Below are positions 9,123 through 15,267 of a DNA stretch of 35,000 nucleotides, in pieces (position 1 is the first letter of the stretch; each line of letters starts with the position of its first letter). Made by a program: the position numbers and the translations under genes. The notes under the pieces were generated by a model. That model did no database searches and was not told the origin of the DNA. It saw only the letters and a list, made by a program, of their open reading frames with translations. Source of the stretch: Sphingobacteriia bacterium 24-36-13 (GTDB taxonomy: Bacteria > Bacteroidota > Bacteroidia > Chitinophagales > Chitinophagaceae); contig NCHN01000028.1 in the NCBI GenBank assembly GCA_002281875.1, positions 1 to 35,000 on the forward strand, given 5' to 3'.

Positions 9123-9296
9123 ATGGGACATATAAAAGAACCAAAAGGTGTTGACTTTGTCATTGCAAGCGACCCATTAACAGAAAAAGCTCGAAAAGAA
9201 ATAAGTGAATTTATACGCAACTATACGACTGATGTTCAGAAGAAAAAAAATAAATCAACGACAACATCAAAAAGACCCAAATTAGCACACACTTAA
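9123..9296 (+). CDS. Small conserved-looking protein (57 aa), partner of the GNAT-like gene
   Basis: ATG 9123 to TAA 9294-9296, 57 residues. It begins MGHIKEPKGVDFVIASDPLT and ends in a Lys/Ser/Thr-rich basic tail. The first 35 residues form a Gly/Pro-containing start followed by an amphipathic helix (EKARKEISEFIRNY). I recall similar short proteins starting MGHIKEPKGVD beside GNAT-like genes in other Bacteroidota, but cannot search here. It lies 5 bp after the 175-residue gene and 2 bp before the murF ATG, so all three may share a transcript. Function unknown; an antitoxin-like or adaptor role is possible. Confidence 0.65.
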   Translation: MGHIKEPKGVDFVIASDPLTEKARKEISEFIRNYTTDVQKKKNKSTTTSKRPKLAHT

Positions 9297-9298
9297 CA

Positions 9299-10702
9299 AT
9301 GAACATCCAAGAAATTTACACAATTTTTCAAAAACATCCCTCAGTCCAAACGGACACCCGCAAACTAAAAGAAGGCGATATTTATGTGGCGTTGAAAGGA
9401 CCCAATTTTAATGGGAATCAATTTGCGTTGCGCGCATTGGATGCTGGCGCAGCTTATGCCATTGTAGATGAAATGCCTTTGCAGAGCGAACTCAGCGCTG
9501 CAGAATTATCAGAGCCGGGGATAAAAGAGCGGCTCCTCCTCGTAGACGATGCTTTAACAACATTACAGCAATTGGCCAAACACCATCGCCAACAGCTGGA
9601 TATCCCTTTTATTGCTATTACAGGGAGTAACGGAAAAACAACCAGCAAGGAGTTGATTTATGCGGTCTTGGCTGCTCATTTTAAAACTTATACAACTCAG
9701 GGAAACCTGAACAATCATATTGGCGTGCCACTCACTATTTTGAGTGTGAAGCCCGATGCCCAAATGGCCGTGATAGAAATGGGCGCCAATCACCAAAAAG
9801 AAATTGAAAGTTATTGCTCTTACACATTGCCATCTCATGGAATCATTACCAATTGCGGTAAGGCACACTTAGAAGGATTTGGCGGAGTAGAAGGCGTACG
9901 CAAGGGAAAGGGTGAACTCTATCAATTTCTACGCGAGCACAAAGGCACTGCTTTCGTGTATGCGGATTATGATTATTTGCAGCCCATGAGTGCAGGCATT
10001 GAAAATATTATTTATTATGGTTTAACAAAGGGATTAGTGCAGGGGCAGATTGAAGCCGCCGAACCATTTTTAGCGGTACGCATAACGGCGGGGCTGGAAC
10101 CCGATTACACAGGAAACGCTAAATCATCACCGGCCCCGCAACATACGATCACACAGGCTACGCCAATCCTAATTAAATCTCAACTCGTTGGAGATTATAA
10201 TCTCCCCAACATACTTTGCGCCGCAACAATTGGAAAACACTTCGGCGTGCCCGACCAAAAAATCATCAGTGCTATAGAAGCTTATGCACCATCTAACTCA
10301 CGTTCGCAGCTATTGGAAGTAGGTACCAATCAAATTATTTTGGATGCATACAATGCCAACCCCAGTAGCATGAAAGTAGCCATCGAAAATTTTGCCAAAC
10401 TAAAAGCCGATCGAAAAATTGTGCTACTCGGCGGCATGATGGAATTAGGCGAAGACAGTATAGAAGAGCACCAGGCACTCGTAGAATTATTAGTGGCACT
10501 CGGATTTAAAGAAGTAGTATTAGTAGGCGGAGACTTCGCATTTGCGCATGCATCAAAAGCACAAATTCAAACTACACCATTTACTTATTTAAACAATGCA
10601 GCAGAAGCCCGCGAATGGTTGAAGCAATTGAATCCACAGAACACTTGTATTTTAGTGAAGGGATCAAGGTCTATGAAAATGGAGCAGGTACTTGATTCGT
10701 AA
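9299..10702 (+). CDS. murF: UDP-N-acetylmuramoyl-tripeptide--D-alanyl-D-alanine ligase MurF
   Basis: A 467-residue cytoplasmic Mur ligase. It adds D-Ala-D-Ala to UDP-MurNAc-tripeptide using ATP, the last cytoplasmic step in building the peptidoglycan pentapeptide. The N-terminal domain carries the MurF start SVQTDTRKLKEGDIYVALKG (residues 15-34). The ATP-binding loop is ITGSNGKTTSKE (107-118), and the central domain has NLNNHIGVPLTIL and IEMGANHQKEIE. The C-terminal domain has DAYNANPSSMKVAI and LGGMMELG. It is somewhat longer than usual (about 430) because of a polar, GC-rich insertion near residues 264-289. It converges with the DUF983 gene with only 3 bp between them. Confidence 0.95.
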   Translation: MNIQEIYTIFQKHPSVQTDTRKLKEGDIYVALKGPNFNGNQFALRALDAGAAYAIVDEMPLQSELSAAELSEPGIKERLLLVDDALTTLQQLAKHHRQQLDIPFIAITGSNGKTTSKELIYAVLAAHFKTYTTQGNLNNHIGVPLTILSVKPDAQMAVIEMGANHQKEIESYCSYTLPSHGIITNCGKAHLEGFGGVEGVRKGKGELYQFLREHKGTAFVYADYDYLQPMSAGIENIIYYGLTKGLVQGQIEAAEPFLAVRITAGLEPDYTGNAKSSPAPQHTITQATPILIKSQLVGDYNLPNILCAATIGKHFGVPDQKIISAIEAYAPSNSRSQLLEVGTNQIILDAYNANPSSMKVAIENFAKLKADRKIVLLGGMMELGEDSIEEHQALVELLVALGFKEVVLVGGDFAFAHASKAQIQTTPFTYLNNAAEAREWLKQLNPQNTCILVKGSRSMKMEQVLDS

Positions 10703-10705
10703 AAG

Positions 10706-11161
10706 TTACCAGTTCGCAAACTGATCTTTGTTGATTCTTTCTGGGGCTTTTAGAGGCTTCTCTTTCCAATTGGGTTCATACTTTACAAACCAACTCAACC
10801 AAAGGGATCTAGCCAAACGCATCATCAGCGGTTGAACCCCTAATAGGATGACAATATTTAAACCTAACCAGTAGAAAATACGATTATCGTCAATGTCAAA
10901 AGTCATTCCGATAAGGACTTTCCAAGCTACAAAAGTGCTAACGGTTAATGCAACAGAAAGCGCATAGCTCACATAACCAGTGCCGTAATAAAACCCCACT
11001 TCAATTTCAGTAGGCTGATGACAAACCGGACAGGTTTCATACATCTCCGTACTTTTCCCTTTCAAACTGTAGGCCGATTTGCTTTTGAACAAGTCCCCTT
11101 CTCTACATCTAGGACACTTATTGGTGAGGGCACTTACTAAATAGGTTTTTTGAAGATCCAT
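10706..11161 (-). CDS. DUF983 membrane protein with zinc-ribbon
   Basis: 151 residues. Residues 18-50 hold two Cys pairs, CPRCREGDLF and CPVC, which probably form a zinc ribbon. Two hydrophobic segments follow at about 68-88 and 95-115, then a short cytoplasmic tail (LWLSWFVKYEPNW). This is the DUF983 layout, widespread in Bacteroidota and of unknown function. Read on the minus strand, convergent with murF. No partner gene shares its transcript. Confidence 0.88.
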   Translation of the reverse strand: MDLQKTYLVSALTNKCPRCREGDLFKSKSAYSLKGKSTEMYETCPVCHQPTEIEVGFYYGTGYVSYALSVALTVSTFVAWKVLIGMTFDIDDNRIFYWLGLNIVILLGVQPLMMRLARSLWLSWFVKYEPNWKEKPLKAPERINKDQFANW

Positions 11162-11179
11162 GGCTTACGCTTTACGCTA

Positions 11180-11187
11180 CAAAGTTA
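11180..11187 (-). promoter_or_regulatory. Candidate -7 box for the DUF983 gene
   Basis: Minus-strand TAACTTTG at 11187-11180 is an exact TAnnTTTG match about 18 bp upstream of the DUF983 ATG. No good TTTG lies at the preferred distance; the nearest is about 26 bp upstream, within TACTTTTG at 11221-11214. Confidence 0.35.
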
Positions 11188-11230
11188 CTGAATTATAGCT
11201 GCAGGCTATGTAACAAAAGTAGAATAGGGA

Positions 11231-11689
11231 TTATTTAAAGATTCTTTTATCGAACGGAAATTTTTCTTTGGAAATGATACTGATTCTCTTAAAATCAGGG
11301 TGCATAGGATTAATCAATAAGTTAAAATCACCTTGGGTCACAGCAGAAGGAATTTGAAGTATACAAAACTTATTTTCAGCTACAAATTGATCTCCTATTG
11401 ATTGGGTTTTTGGATGATGTGGGAAAGCATTCCAATTTGCTGGTAATTTGTTTACTGCGAACTTTTTAATAGCAACATCACTAGGAATTAAAATTGTTAC
11501 CATCATATAGTCTTCTGGCAAAGTTGCTAATGTTAAATGTACTGCCACTTCCGCCATTGCTAAGGACCTATTACTTGCAGTATAAATTAACTCAACACCA
11601 ATAGAGTTCCACCTTGCACCATGAAATGCTGCACCTTTCCCTGATAGAATAGAGGCAAATTTTGATCTAGCTAATCTAAATACTTCCAT
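11231..11689 (-). CDS. RES-domain toxin
   Basis: 152 residues matching the RES family, ADP-ribosyltransferase-like toxins that degrade NAD+ or modify targets. The domain fills the protein. Visible family features are FRLARSKFA at the start, GARWN with Arg26, the IYTASNRSLAMAEV block (Tyr36, Glu47), and QIPSAV with Ser115; Arg, Glu and Ser give the family its name. The gene abuts its antitoxin, whose stop lies immediately upstream. Its own ATG sits at the junction, so translation is probably coupled. No sign of truncation. Confidence 0.9.
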   Translation of the reverse strand: MEVFRLARSKFASILSGKGAAFHGARWNSIGVELIYTASNRSLAMAEVAVHLTLATLPEDYMMVTILIPSDVAIKKFAVNKLPANWNAFPHHPKTQSIGDQFVAENKFCILQIPSAVTQGDFNLLINPMHPDFKRISIISKEKFPFDKRIFK

Positions 11690-12208
11690 CTAAACAAGTA
11701 TTCCGTAGTTAATTCTGGTTAATTCACTTATAACTAAGTCTTTCCCATAAGAGTCATTGAGCAATTCAATAGGCTTCAAGCTACCTAAAGCATAATTAGG
11801 TGTTTCAAGCCATAACTTGAATTTATCCATACTGCCAAATACATCTAATCCAACATGAGTAACCTCAGCCATCTCTATTATTTTTTCAGATTGAATAGAC
11901 TTAAAACGCTTCCCAGTTTGCTTATATCTTTCAAGTGTTTTTGATGAAATATCTAAAATTTTAGCCCAACTATCCTCACTAAAAGGTGTAAAGTGTTGTA
12001 TTAGATTAAACAATGAATAAGGCACTCCCTCTCGAATAACCAAAATCATCAACATTTTATTTGAAAGGAAATCAGCATAAGTGATCGAATTTTTAAACGC
12101 TATGTTTTTCCTATCAAAACTTGAGTGCTTAACAATACTTGAAATCTCTTTATTCAATTTTGAAGTCATAGTAGCGGTTGAAGAAGTCATAATATTCGGC
12201 TTTGACAT
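11690..12208 (-). CDS. MbcA/ParS/Xre-type antitoxin (DUF2384 family) for the RES toxin
   Basis: 172 residues. A central helix-turn-helix-like region (about 60-115) contains FTPFSEDSWAKILDISSKTLERYKQTGKRF. The C-terminal DUF2384 helices follow: VTHVGLDVFGSMDKFKLWLETPNYALGSLKPIELL, with the typical 'WL..PN.ALG..KP.ELL' pattern. This family neutralises RES toxins by covering their active site with the C-terminus and also binds the operon promoter. It is first in the operon and directly contiguous with the RES gene. The N-terminal 20 residues (MSKPNIMTSSTATMTSKLNK) contain alternative ATGs, so the exact start is uncertain. Confidence 0.9.
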   Translation of the reverse strand: MSKPNIMTSSTATMTSKLNKEISSIVKHSSFDRKNIAFKNSITYADFLSNKMLMILVIREGVPYSLFNLIQHFTPFSEDSWAKILDISSKTLERYKQTGKRFKSIQSEKIIEMAEVTHVGLDVFGSMDKFKLWLETPNYALGSLKPIELLNDSYGKDLVISELTRINYGILV

Positions 12209-12226
12209 TTGTCTACTAATTTAAGA

Positions 12227-12234
12227 CAAATTTA
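12227..12234 (-). promoter_or_regulatory. Candidate -7 box for the Xre-RES operon
   Basis: Minus-strand TAAATTTG is an exact TAnnTTTG match about 20 bp upstream of the antitoxin ATG. A TTCG about 17 bp further upstream is a weak -33 candidate. Transcription would begin close to the start codon. Confidence 0.4.
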
Positions 12235-12651
12235 TAAAATGAACTAATTGTCGAACTAAAACTCTCAAATATTTTATCATTTTAACTATACTAGGTTGAA
12301 AAACGTTTACAAATTGCGGGGAATACTCATTCCGAACAAACAAGTGCGCTTTAATTTTCCATAAGCGAATTAATACTATCGAATGCGGTTGGAATAGTTA
12401 GGGCAGATTGCGCCAAATGAAAATACCCAATTGCGCGGCAGTTATACTCCCCCGGGGAAACAAAAAAATTAAAAGTGAAAAAAAATATACTGAAATGATA
12501 TGCGGGTATGACCCATGAAAAAATATATGCTGAGTATATTTTTTTGAGCAGAAAACAAAAAAGCATTTTCCTGGGCTGTCCACCCCACGCAGTCAGGGGG
12601 AAGTCTATAATATTTAAAAACAAAAACTCGAATCATGCAAAAACTTAAATC
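12235..12651. other. Non-coding stretch between divergent toxin-antitoxin operons
   Basis: About 415 bp without a convincing gene. It holds GC-richer pieces (around 12390-12470 and 12570-12600), a long AT-rich inverted repeat (12479-12545) and, at its right end, a 17-bp tandem duplication. Three overlapping minus-strand open frames cross it in different frames with no family resemblance. It must contain the promoters of the two flanking divergent operons, and may also carry a decayed mobile element or a structured RNA. Confidence 0.5.
12479..12545. repeat. Long AT-rich inverted repeat with internal hairpin
   Basis: Perfect 13-bp arms: seven A then TATACT (12479-12491), and AGTATA then seven T (12533-12545). 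The 41-bp spacer contains a small GGGT-ATG-ACCC hairpin and the repeated word ATATGC. The poly-T end gives it a terminator-like look on the plus strand, but no plus-strand gene precedes it. Confidence 0.55.
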
Positions 12652-12666
12652 ATGCAAAAACTTAAA
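12631..12666 (+). repeat. 17-bp tandem duplication over a start codon
   Basis: ATCATGCAAAAACTTAA occurs twice head to tail (12632-12648, 12649-12665), with the period extending one base on each side. Each copy holds an ATG. The second (12652) starts the RHH gene. The first (12635) is out of frame by the 17-bp shift and would run a short overlapping peptide. Confidence 0.85.
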
Positions 12667-12948
12667 CCCGACTTCGAAGAAGTATCGCCTCTGAAAATGA
12701 TTCCGCTATCGCTAAAACTGAATCCTACTGTGCTTGATAATATGGAAGCAATAAGAAATCGAACAAGGCAAAACAGAAATACTTATATCAATTTAGCGAT
12801 TGATGTGTACAATCATTATCAAAGATATACCATGATGAAAAAGATTCTAGACAAAGAATCCGCTTTTGGGTCGCTGTACTATTTTCAAATCATTAAAGAT
12901 TTAGAAGAAATAAAGGAAACTAAAGTCACGAATATTTTTGATCAATAA
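12652..12948 (+). CDS. Ribbon-helix-helix-like antitoxin, first gene of a MazEF-like pair
   Basis: 98 residues. Residues about 17-58 fit a ribbon-helix-helix DNA-binding fold: a strand IPLSLKLNPTVLDNM, helix AIRNRTRQN, and helix NTYINLAIDVYNHYQ. A charged C-terminal tail (DLEEIKETKVTNIFDQ) could wrap the toxin. It lies 29 bp upstream of the MazF-like gene on the same strand, the usual antitoxin-first order. The start codon is the ATG in the second copy of a tandem duplication. The antitoxin role is inferred from size, fold and neighbour; I do not recognise the exact family. Confidence 0.7.
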   Translation: MQKLKPDFEEVSPLKMIPLSLKLNPTVLDNMEAIRNRTRQNRNTYINLAIDVYNHYQRYTMMKKILDKESAFGSLYYFQIIKDLEEIKETKVTNIFDQ

Positions 12949-12977
12949 GGGCTTAAAGTGGCCACAATTTTTTGCGT

Positions 12978-13403
12978 ATGGAGAACTATAATGATGATGA
13001 CTACGATAACGACCAGGTGAATAATCAAAACGCCGAGCCGGTTGAAAAGAATTATTCCAGCTGCAGAACAAATAAAGATATAAAACAATACGAAATTTGG
13101 ACAGTAGAATGGAGAAATAATCCTAAGAACATCAAGCTGGTTGTTATTGTGCAAACCAACTATCTAAATAATCAAAAGCACGCTTCTTATATTGTTTGTC
13201 CATTGGTTCCGCAAGATGTATTTCAATATTGGATATTACGCATACGTTTTTATGTGAGAGGCTTCGGAAGCCGTGAAATATTGGTTGATCAAATTACAAC
13301 TGTAAGTGGACAGGCACTAATTGAATGTGTTGAAATACTCCCCGATGATCTTCGACTTAAACTTCGCCGAAATTTATGTGTGGTGCTTGGATTTTCAATT
13401 TGA
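12978..13403 (+). CDS. MazF/PemK-like toxin with acidic N-terminal extension
   Basis: 141 residues from the ATG at 12978; a TTG two codons earlier also opens the frame. After a strongly acidic, Asn/Asp-rich leader (residues 1-35, ENYNDDDYDNDQ) a MazF-like barrel begins. YEIWTVEWRNNPKNIKLVVIVQTNYL corresponds to the family's 'G.iw.v....g.r.rP.vVvs...' start. ASYIVCPLVP follows, then REILVDQITTVSGQAL, matching the LDQIrTV..srL segment, then a closing helix LPDDLRLKLRRNLCVVLGF. MazF toxins cut single-stranded RNA at short sites. The typical Arg-Pro of the second strand is replaced by Ile-Lys, so this is a divergent member. Its last bases hold the promoter and operator of the next operon. Confidence 0.72.
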   Translation: MENYNDDDYDNDQVNNQNAEPVEKNYSSCRTNKDIKQYEIWTVEWRNNPKNIKLVVIVQTNYLNNQKHASYIVCPLVPQDVFQYWILRIRFYVRGFGSREILVDQITTVSGQALIECVEILPDDLRLKLRRNLCVVLGFSI

Positions 13404-13431
13404 AAATGTACGGTTTTTTTCCGTACATTTG
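13399..13431 (+). promoter_or_regulatory. Promoter with overlapping palindromic operator for the DUF1778-GNAT operon
   Basis: TTTG (13399-13402), 21 bp, then an exact TAnnTTTG match TACATTTG (13424-13431). A perfect 10-bp inverted repeat AAATGTACGG / CCGTACATTT (13404-13413, 13421-13430), split by seven T, fills the spacer and overlaps the -7 box. Repressor binding here would block transcription, as expected for autoregulation by a DUF1778 ribbon-helix-helix antitoxin. The site overlaps the stop codon of the MazF-like gene. Confidence 0.7.
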
Positions 13432-13449
13432 AGACACAATTATTTTAAA

Positions 13450-13731
13450 ATGAAAACTTCCACTCAATCCAGATTCGATACTAGGCTATCTAAAGCACAA
13501 AAAGAGTTTTTTGAATATGCCGCTCAACTTGGTGGCTTTAGAACTTTAACTGAATTTGTTATACACTCTACACAAACACATGCAGCCCAGATTGTTGAGA
13601 AACACCAATCAATTTTACAGTCAAAAAAAGATCAAGCGGTTTTCTTTGATGCATTAATGAATCCACCTAAGCCGAACACTAATCTAAAAAAAGCTGTTGC
13701 TCGCTATAATAAGGCAACCACTAAAAAATGA
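13450..13731 (+). CDS. DUF1778 (TacA-type) antitoxin
   Basis: 93 residues from the ATG at 13450. The frame opens further upstream, but that part lies inside the MazF-like gene and its promoter/operator, so the internal ATG is chosen. The N-terminal ribbon-helix-helix reads TQSRFDTRLSKAQKEFFEYA then LGGFRTLTEFVIHST, matching DUF1778 closely. The C-terminal FFDALMNPPKPNTNLKKAVARY is the usual toxin-wrapping tail. These antitoxins neutralise GNAT toxins and repress the operon. Its stop overlaps the toxin start (ATGA, 13728-13731), so translation is coupled. Confidence 0.92.
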   Translation: MKTSTQSRFDTRLSKAQKEFFEYAAQLGGFRTLTEFVIHSTQTHAAQIVEKHQSILQSKKDQAVFFDALMNPPKPNTNLKKAVARYNKATTKK

Positions 13732-14231
13732 ATTACGAAATTGAGCCGCTAAATTCAACTCATATAAGAAAGAATTTTTCTTGTGGCAAAAGCATATTGG
13801 ACGACTACATAAAAATTCAAGCTAGTCAAGATATTAGAAGAAAACTCTCCACTTGTTTTGTATTAACCGATGAGAAAAATAATGTAATAGGTTACTATAC
13901 ATTATCGAACACCTCAATTGAAAGGGCTATTCTCCCAAATGAAATAATCAAAAAACTCCCTCCATCCTATAAAAATTTACCCGCAACTTTATTGGGTAGA
14001 TTAGCTGTTGACAAGAATTATTTTGGAAGAAAACTGGGCGAATTCCTATTAATAGATGCAATGAAAAAAAGCGTTTTAGTTGCTAAAGAAAATATAGGGT
14101 CAATGGCTTTAATTGTAGACCCAATAGACGAAATTGCTATAGCATTCTATACAAAATATGGTTTCATCTTATTGCCAGATAGCGGAAAAATGTTTCTTCC
14201 GATGCAAACAATATTGACTTTATTTAAATAA
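13728..14231 (+). CDS. GNAT-family toxin (TacT-like tRNA acetyltransferase)
   Basis: 167 residues. TacT-type toxins acetylate the amino group of charged tRNA and stop translation. The typical start FSCGKSILDDYIKIQASQDIRRK (residues 17-39) gives the 'F.cG...LD.fl...A.q......' pattern. The acetyl-CoA motif is ATLLGRLAVDKNYFGRKLGE (86-105), with NYFGRKLG as the binding loop. The likely catalytic Tyr141 lies in AFYTKYGF. Length is typical. It is the second gene of a pair with DUF1778, overlapping by 4 bp. Confidence 0.93.
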   Translation: MNYEIEPLNSTHIRKNFSCGKSILDDYIKIQASQDIRRKLSTCFVLTDEKNNVIGYYTLSNTSIERAILPNEIIKKLPPSYKNLPATLLGRLAVDKNYFGRKLGEFLLIDAMKKSVLVAKENIGSMALIVDPIDEIAIAFYTKYGFILLPDSGKMFLPMQTILTLFK

Positions 14232-14255
14232 AGGTATTTTTTATACTTTTAATTC

Positions 14256-14483
14256 ATGAAATCAAACTTAAAACTGACTATTGAAACTAGCTTATTAAAT
14301 GCAGTTATAGTATATGCAGCAAAACATAATCTAACTGTAAATGAACTAGTAGCAAGGCATTTTAAGCTTATTACTAATCTTCCAAAACAAAAAAATATAA
14401 TCGACTTAATAGAAGAACTGGAGAAACCAACTATAAACGTTGATACAGATTTAAAAGAATTGTACTACCACCAAAAAATTTAA
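14256..14483 (+). CDS. Small DUF6364-like/RHH protein, apparently orphan antitoxin
   Basis: 75 residues: MKSNLKLTIETSLLNAVIVY, then AAKHNLTVNELVARHFKLIT, then a charged tail. This is a ribbon-helix-helix pattern like the DUF6364 antitoxins that usually precede a PIN-domain (VapC) toxin. Here no toxin follows: the next gene is on the other strand and its stop overlaps this stop by 4 bp. It lies 24 bp after the GNAT toxin and may be co-transcribed with it. It could be the remnant of a lost vapBC locus or a third component of the GNAT operon. Confidence 0.68.
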   Translation: MKSNLKLTIETSLLNAVIVYAAKHNLTVNELVARHFKLITNLPKQKNIIDLIEELEKPTINVDTDLKELYYHQKI

Positions 14484-15115
14484 TTTTCAGCACTTGGCTG
14501 AACTGCTTGTGGTTTGATTTTTCGCAATAGGGCCGCAGTTTCTGGTTGAATGCGGAAATAATAAAAGCCACCATCTTTAATAAAATACATATACGCGCAA
14601 TCGCCGTTGGCTTGCTGAGAACGGTCACCAGGATTTGCTGATGCGCCTTGGGTATTAAAGTAAACAGTCTTTAACTCTTGCGTGCCTTTGAAGAAAAAGA
14701 TTTTTCCTTCGGATCTGCATTTCATTATTTCTGTTCTTAATAAAAATAATTGATCTAAGTTCTTTAATATCGGCTGTACTACATCTGCTTCTGATGTATT
14801 GTAGTGCTTGAAAAATCGAGTATATCTTAATGAGTCTTTTCCGAAGGGATCGGTGAAGAATAAAATTTGTACGCTGTCGGCTTGATGCAGGCCCGCAATG
14901 TCGAGGCCCGTATAAGTTTTGACTGCAGCACCATCTGTTGCTTTTGCCCCAGGCGCTGAGCCGTCGGGACTTTCCACTGATTCTAGCTCGGTATCTGAGA
15001 CCTCAATAGTCTTTGTTGTAGTTTTTGTTGTGGTGGTTTCGCAGGCTGGTAGGCTGGCGATATTAGTAAAAATAAAAAGGGCTAAAAAAATATGCTGAAA
15101 GGATATTTTGCGCAC
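14480..15115 (-). CDS. Hypothetical lipoprotein
   Basis: 211 residues with a lipoprotein signal (FTNIASLPAC, lipidated Cys25). A low-complexity Thr/Lys-rich linker follows (ETTTTKTTTKTIEV), then an acidic and Ala/Gly-rich part to about residue 65. The folded region (70-205) contains VQILFFTDPFGKDSLRYTRFFKHY and GDCAYMYFIKDGGFYYFRIQPE. I recognise no family. It is probably anchored in the outer or inner membrane facing the periplasm. Single-gene unit with its own promoter candidate. Its stop overlaps that of the convergent RHH gene. Confidence 0.78.
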   Translation of the reverse strand: MRKISFQHIFLALFIFTNIASLPACETTTTKTTTKTIEVSDTELESVESPDGSAPGAKATDGAAVKTYTGLDIAGLHQADSVQILFFTDPFGKDSLRYTRFFKHYNTSEADVVQPILKNLDQLFLLRTEIMKCRSEGKIFFFKGTQELKTVYFNTQGASANPGDRSQQANGDCAYMYFIKDGGFYYFRIQPETAALLRKIKPQAVQPSAEN

Positions 15116-15128
15116 GGTATATTTTTTA

Positions 15129-15163
15129 CAAAGTTAAATATTCTATTTCGGCCTGGCTGCAAA
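15129..15163 (-). promoter_or_regulatory. Candidate promoter of the lipoprotein gene
   Basis: Minus-strand TAACTTTG (15136-15129) is an exact TAnnTTTG match, with a TTTG (15163-15160) 23 bp upstream, slightly longer than ideal. The ATG at 15115 gives a very short leader. Confidence 0.4.
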
Positions 15164-15194
15164 TTGGCGGAGCCGCGAGATCGCCAAGCTTAGC

Positions 15195-15225
15195 CAAAAA
15201 AGAACCCCCATAGAAATGGGGGTTC
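15195..15225 (-). terminator. Intrinsic terminator after the TonB-dependent receptor gene
   Basis: Perfect 10-bp stem GAACCCCCAT / ATGGGGGTTC (15202-15211, 15216-15225) with a 4-nt loop. On the minus strand it is followed by six T. It lies about 43 bp after the receptor stop. Confidence 0.9.
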
Positions 15226-15267
15226 GGTTCTTAACTGTTATACTAAATCACTAAAACTGTGAATGAT

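Noticed and set aside
12351-12657. Three overlapping minus-strand open frames of 61-90 codons in the RHH-RES spacer
   Set aside because: They use the same DNA in different frames, are rich in Phe/Ile from A-tracts, share no family pattern and cross the inverted repeat. Treated as non-coding.
12631-12666. Possible start of a CRISPR or other repeat array
   Set aside because: Only two 17-bp units, head to tail with no spacer, and no cas genes.
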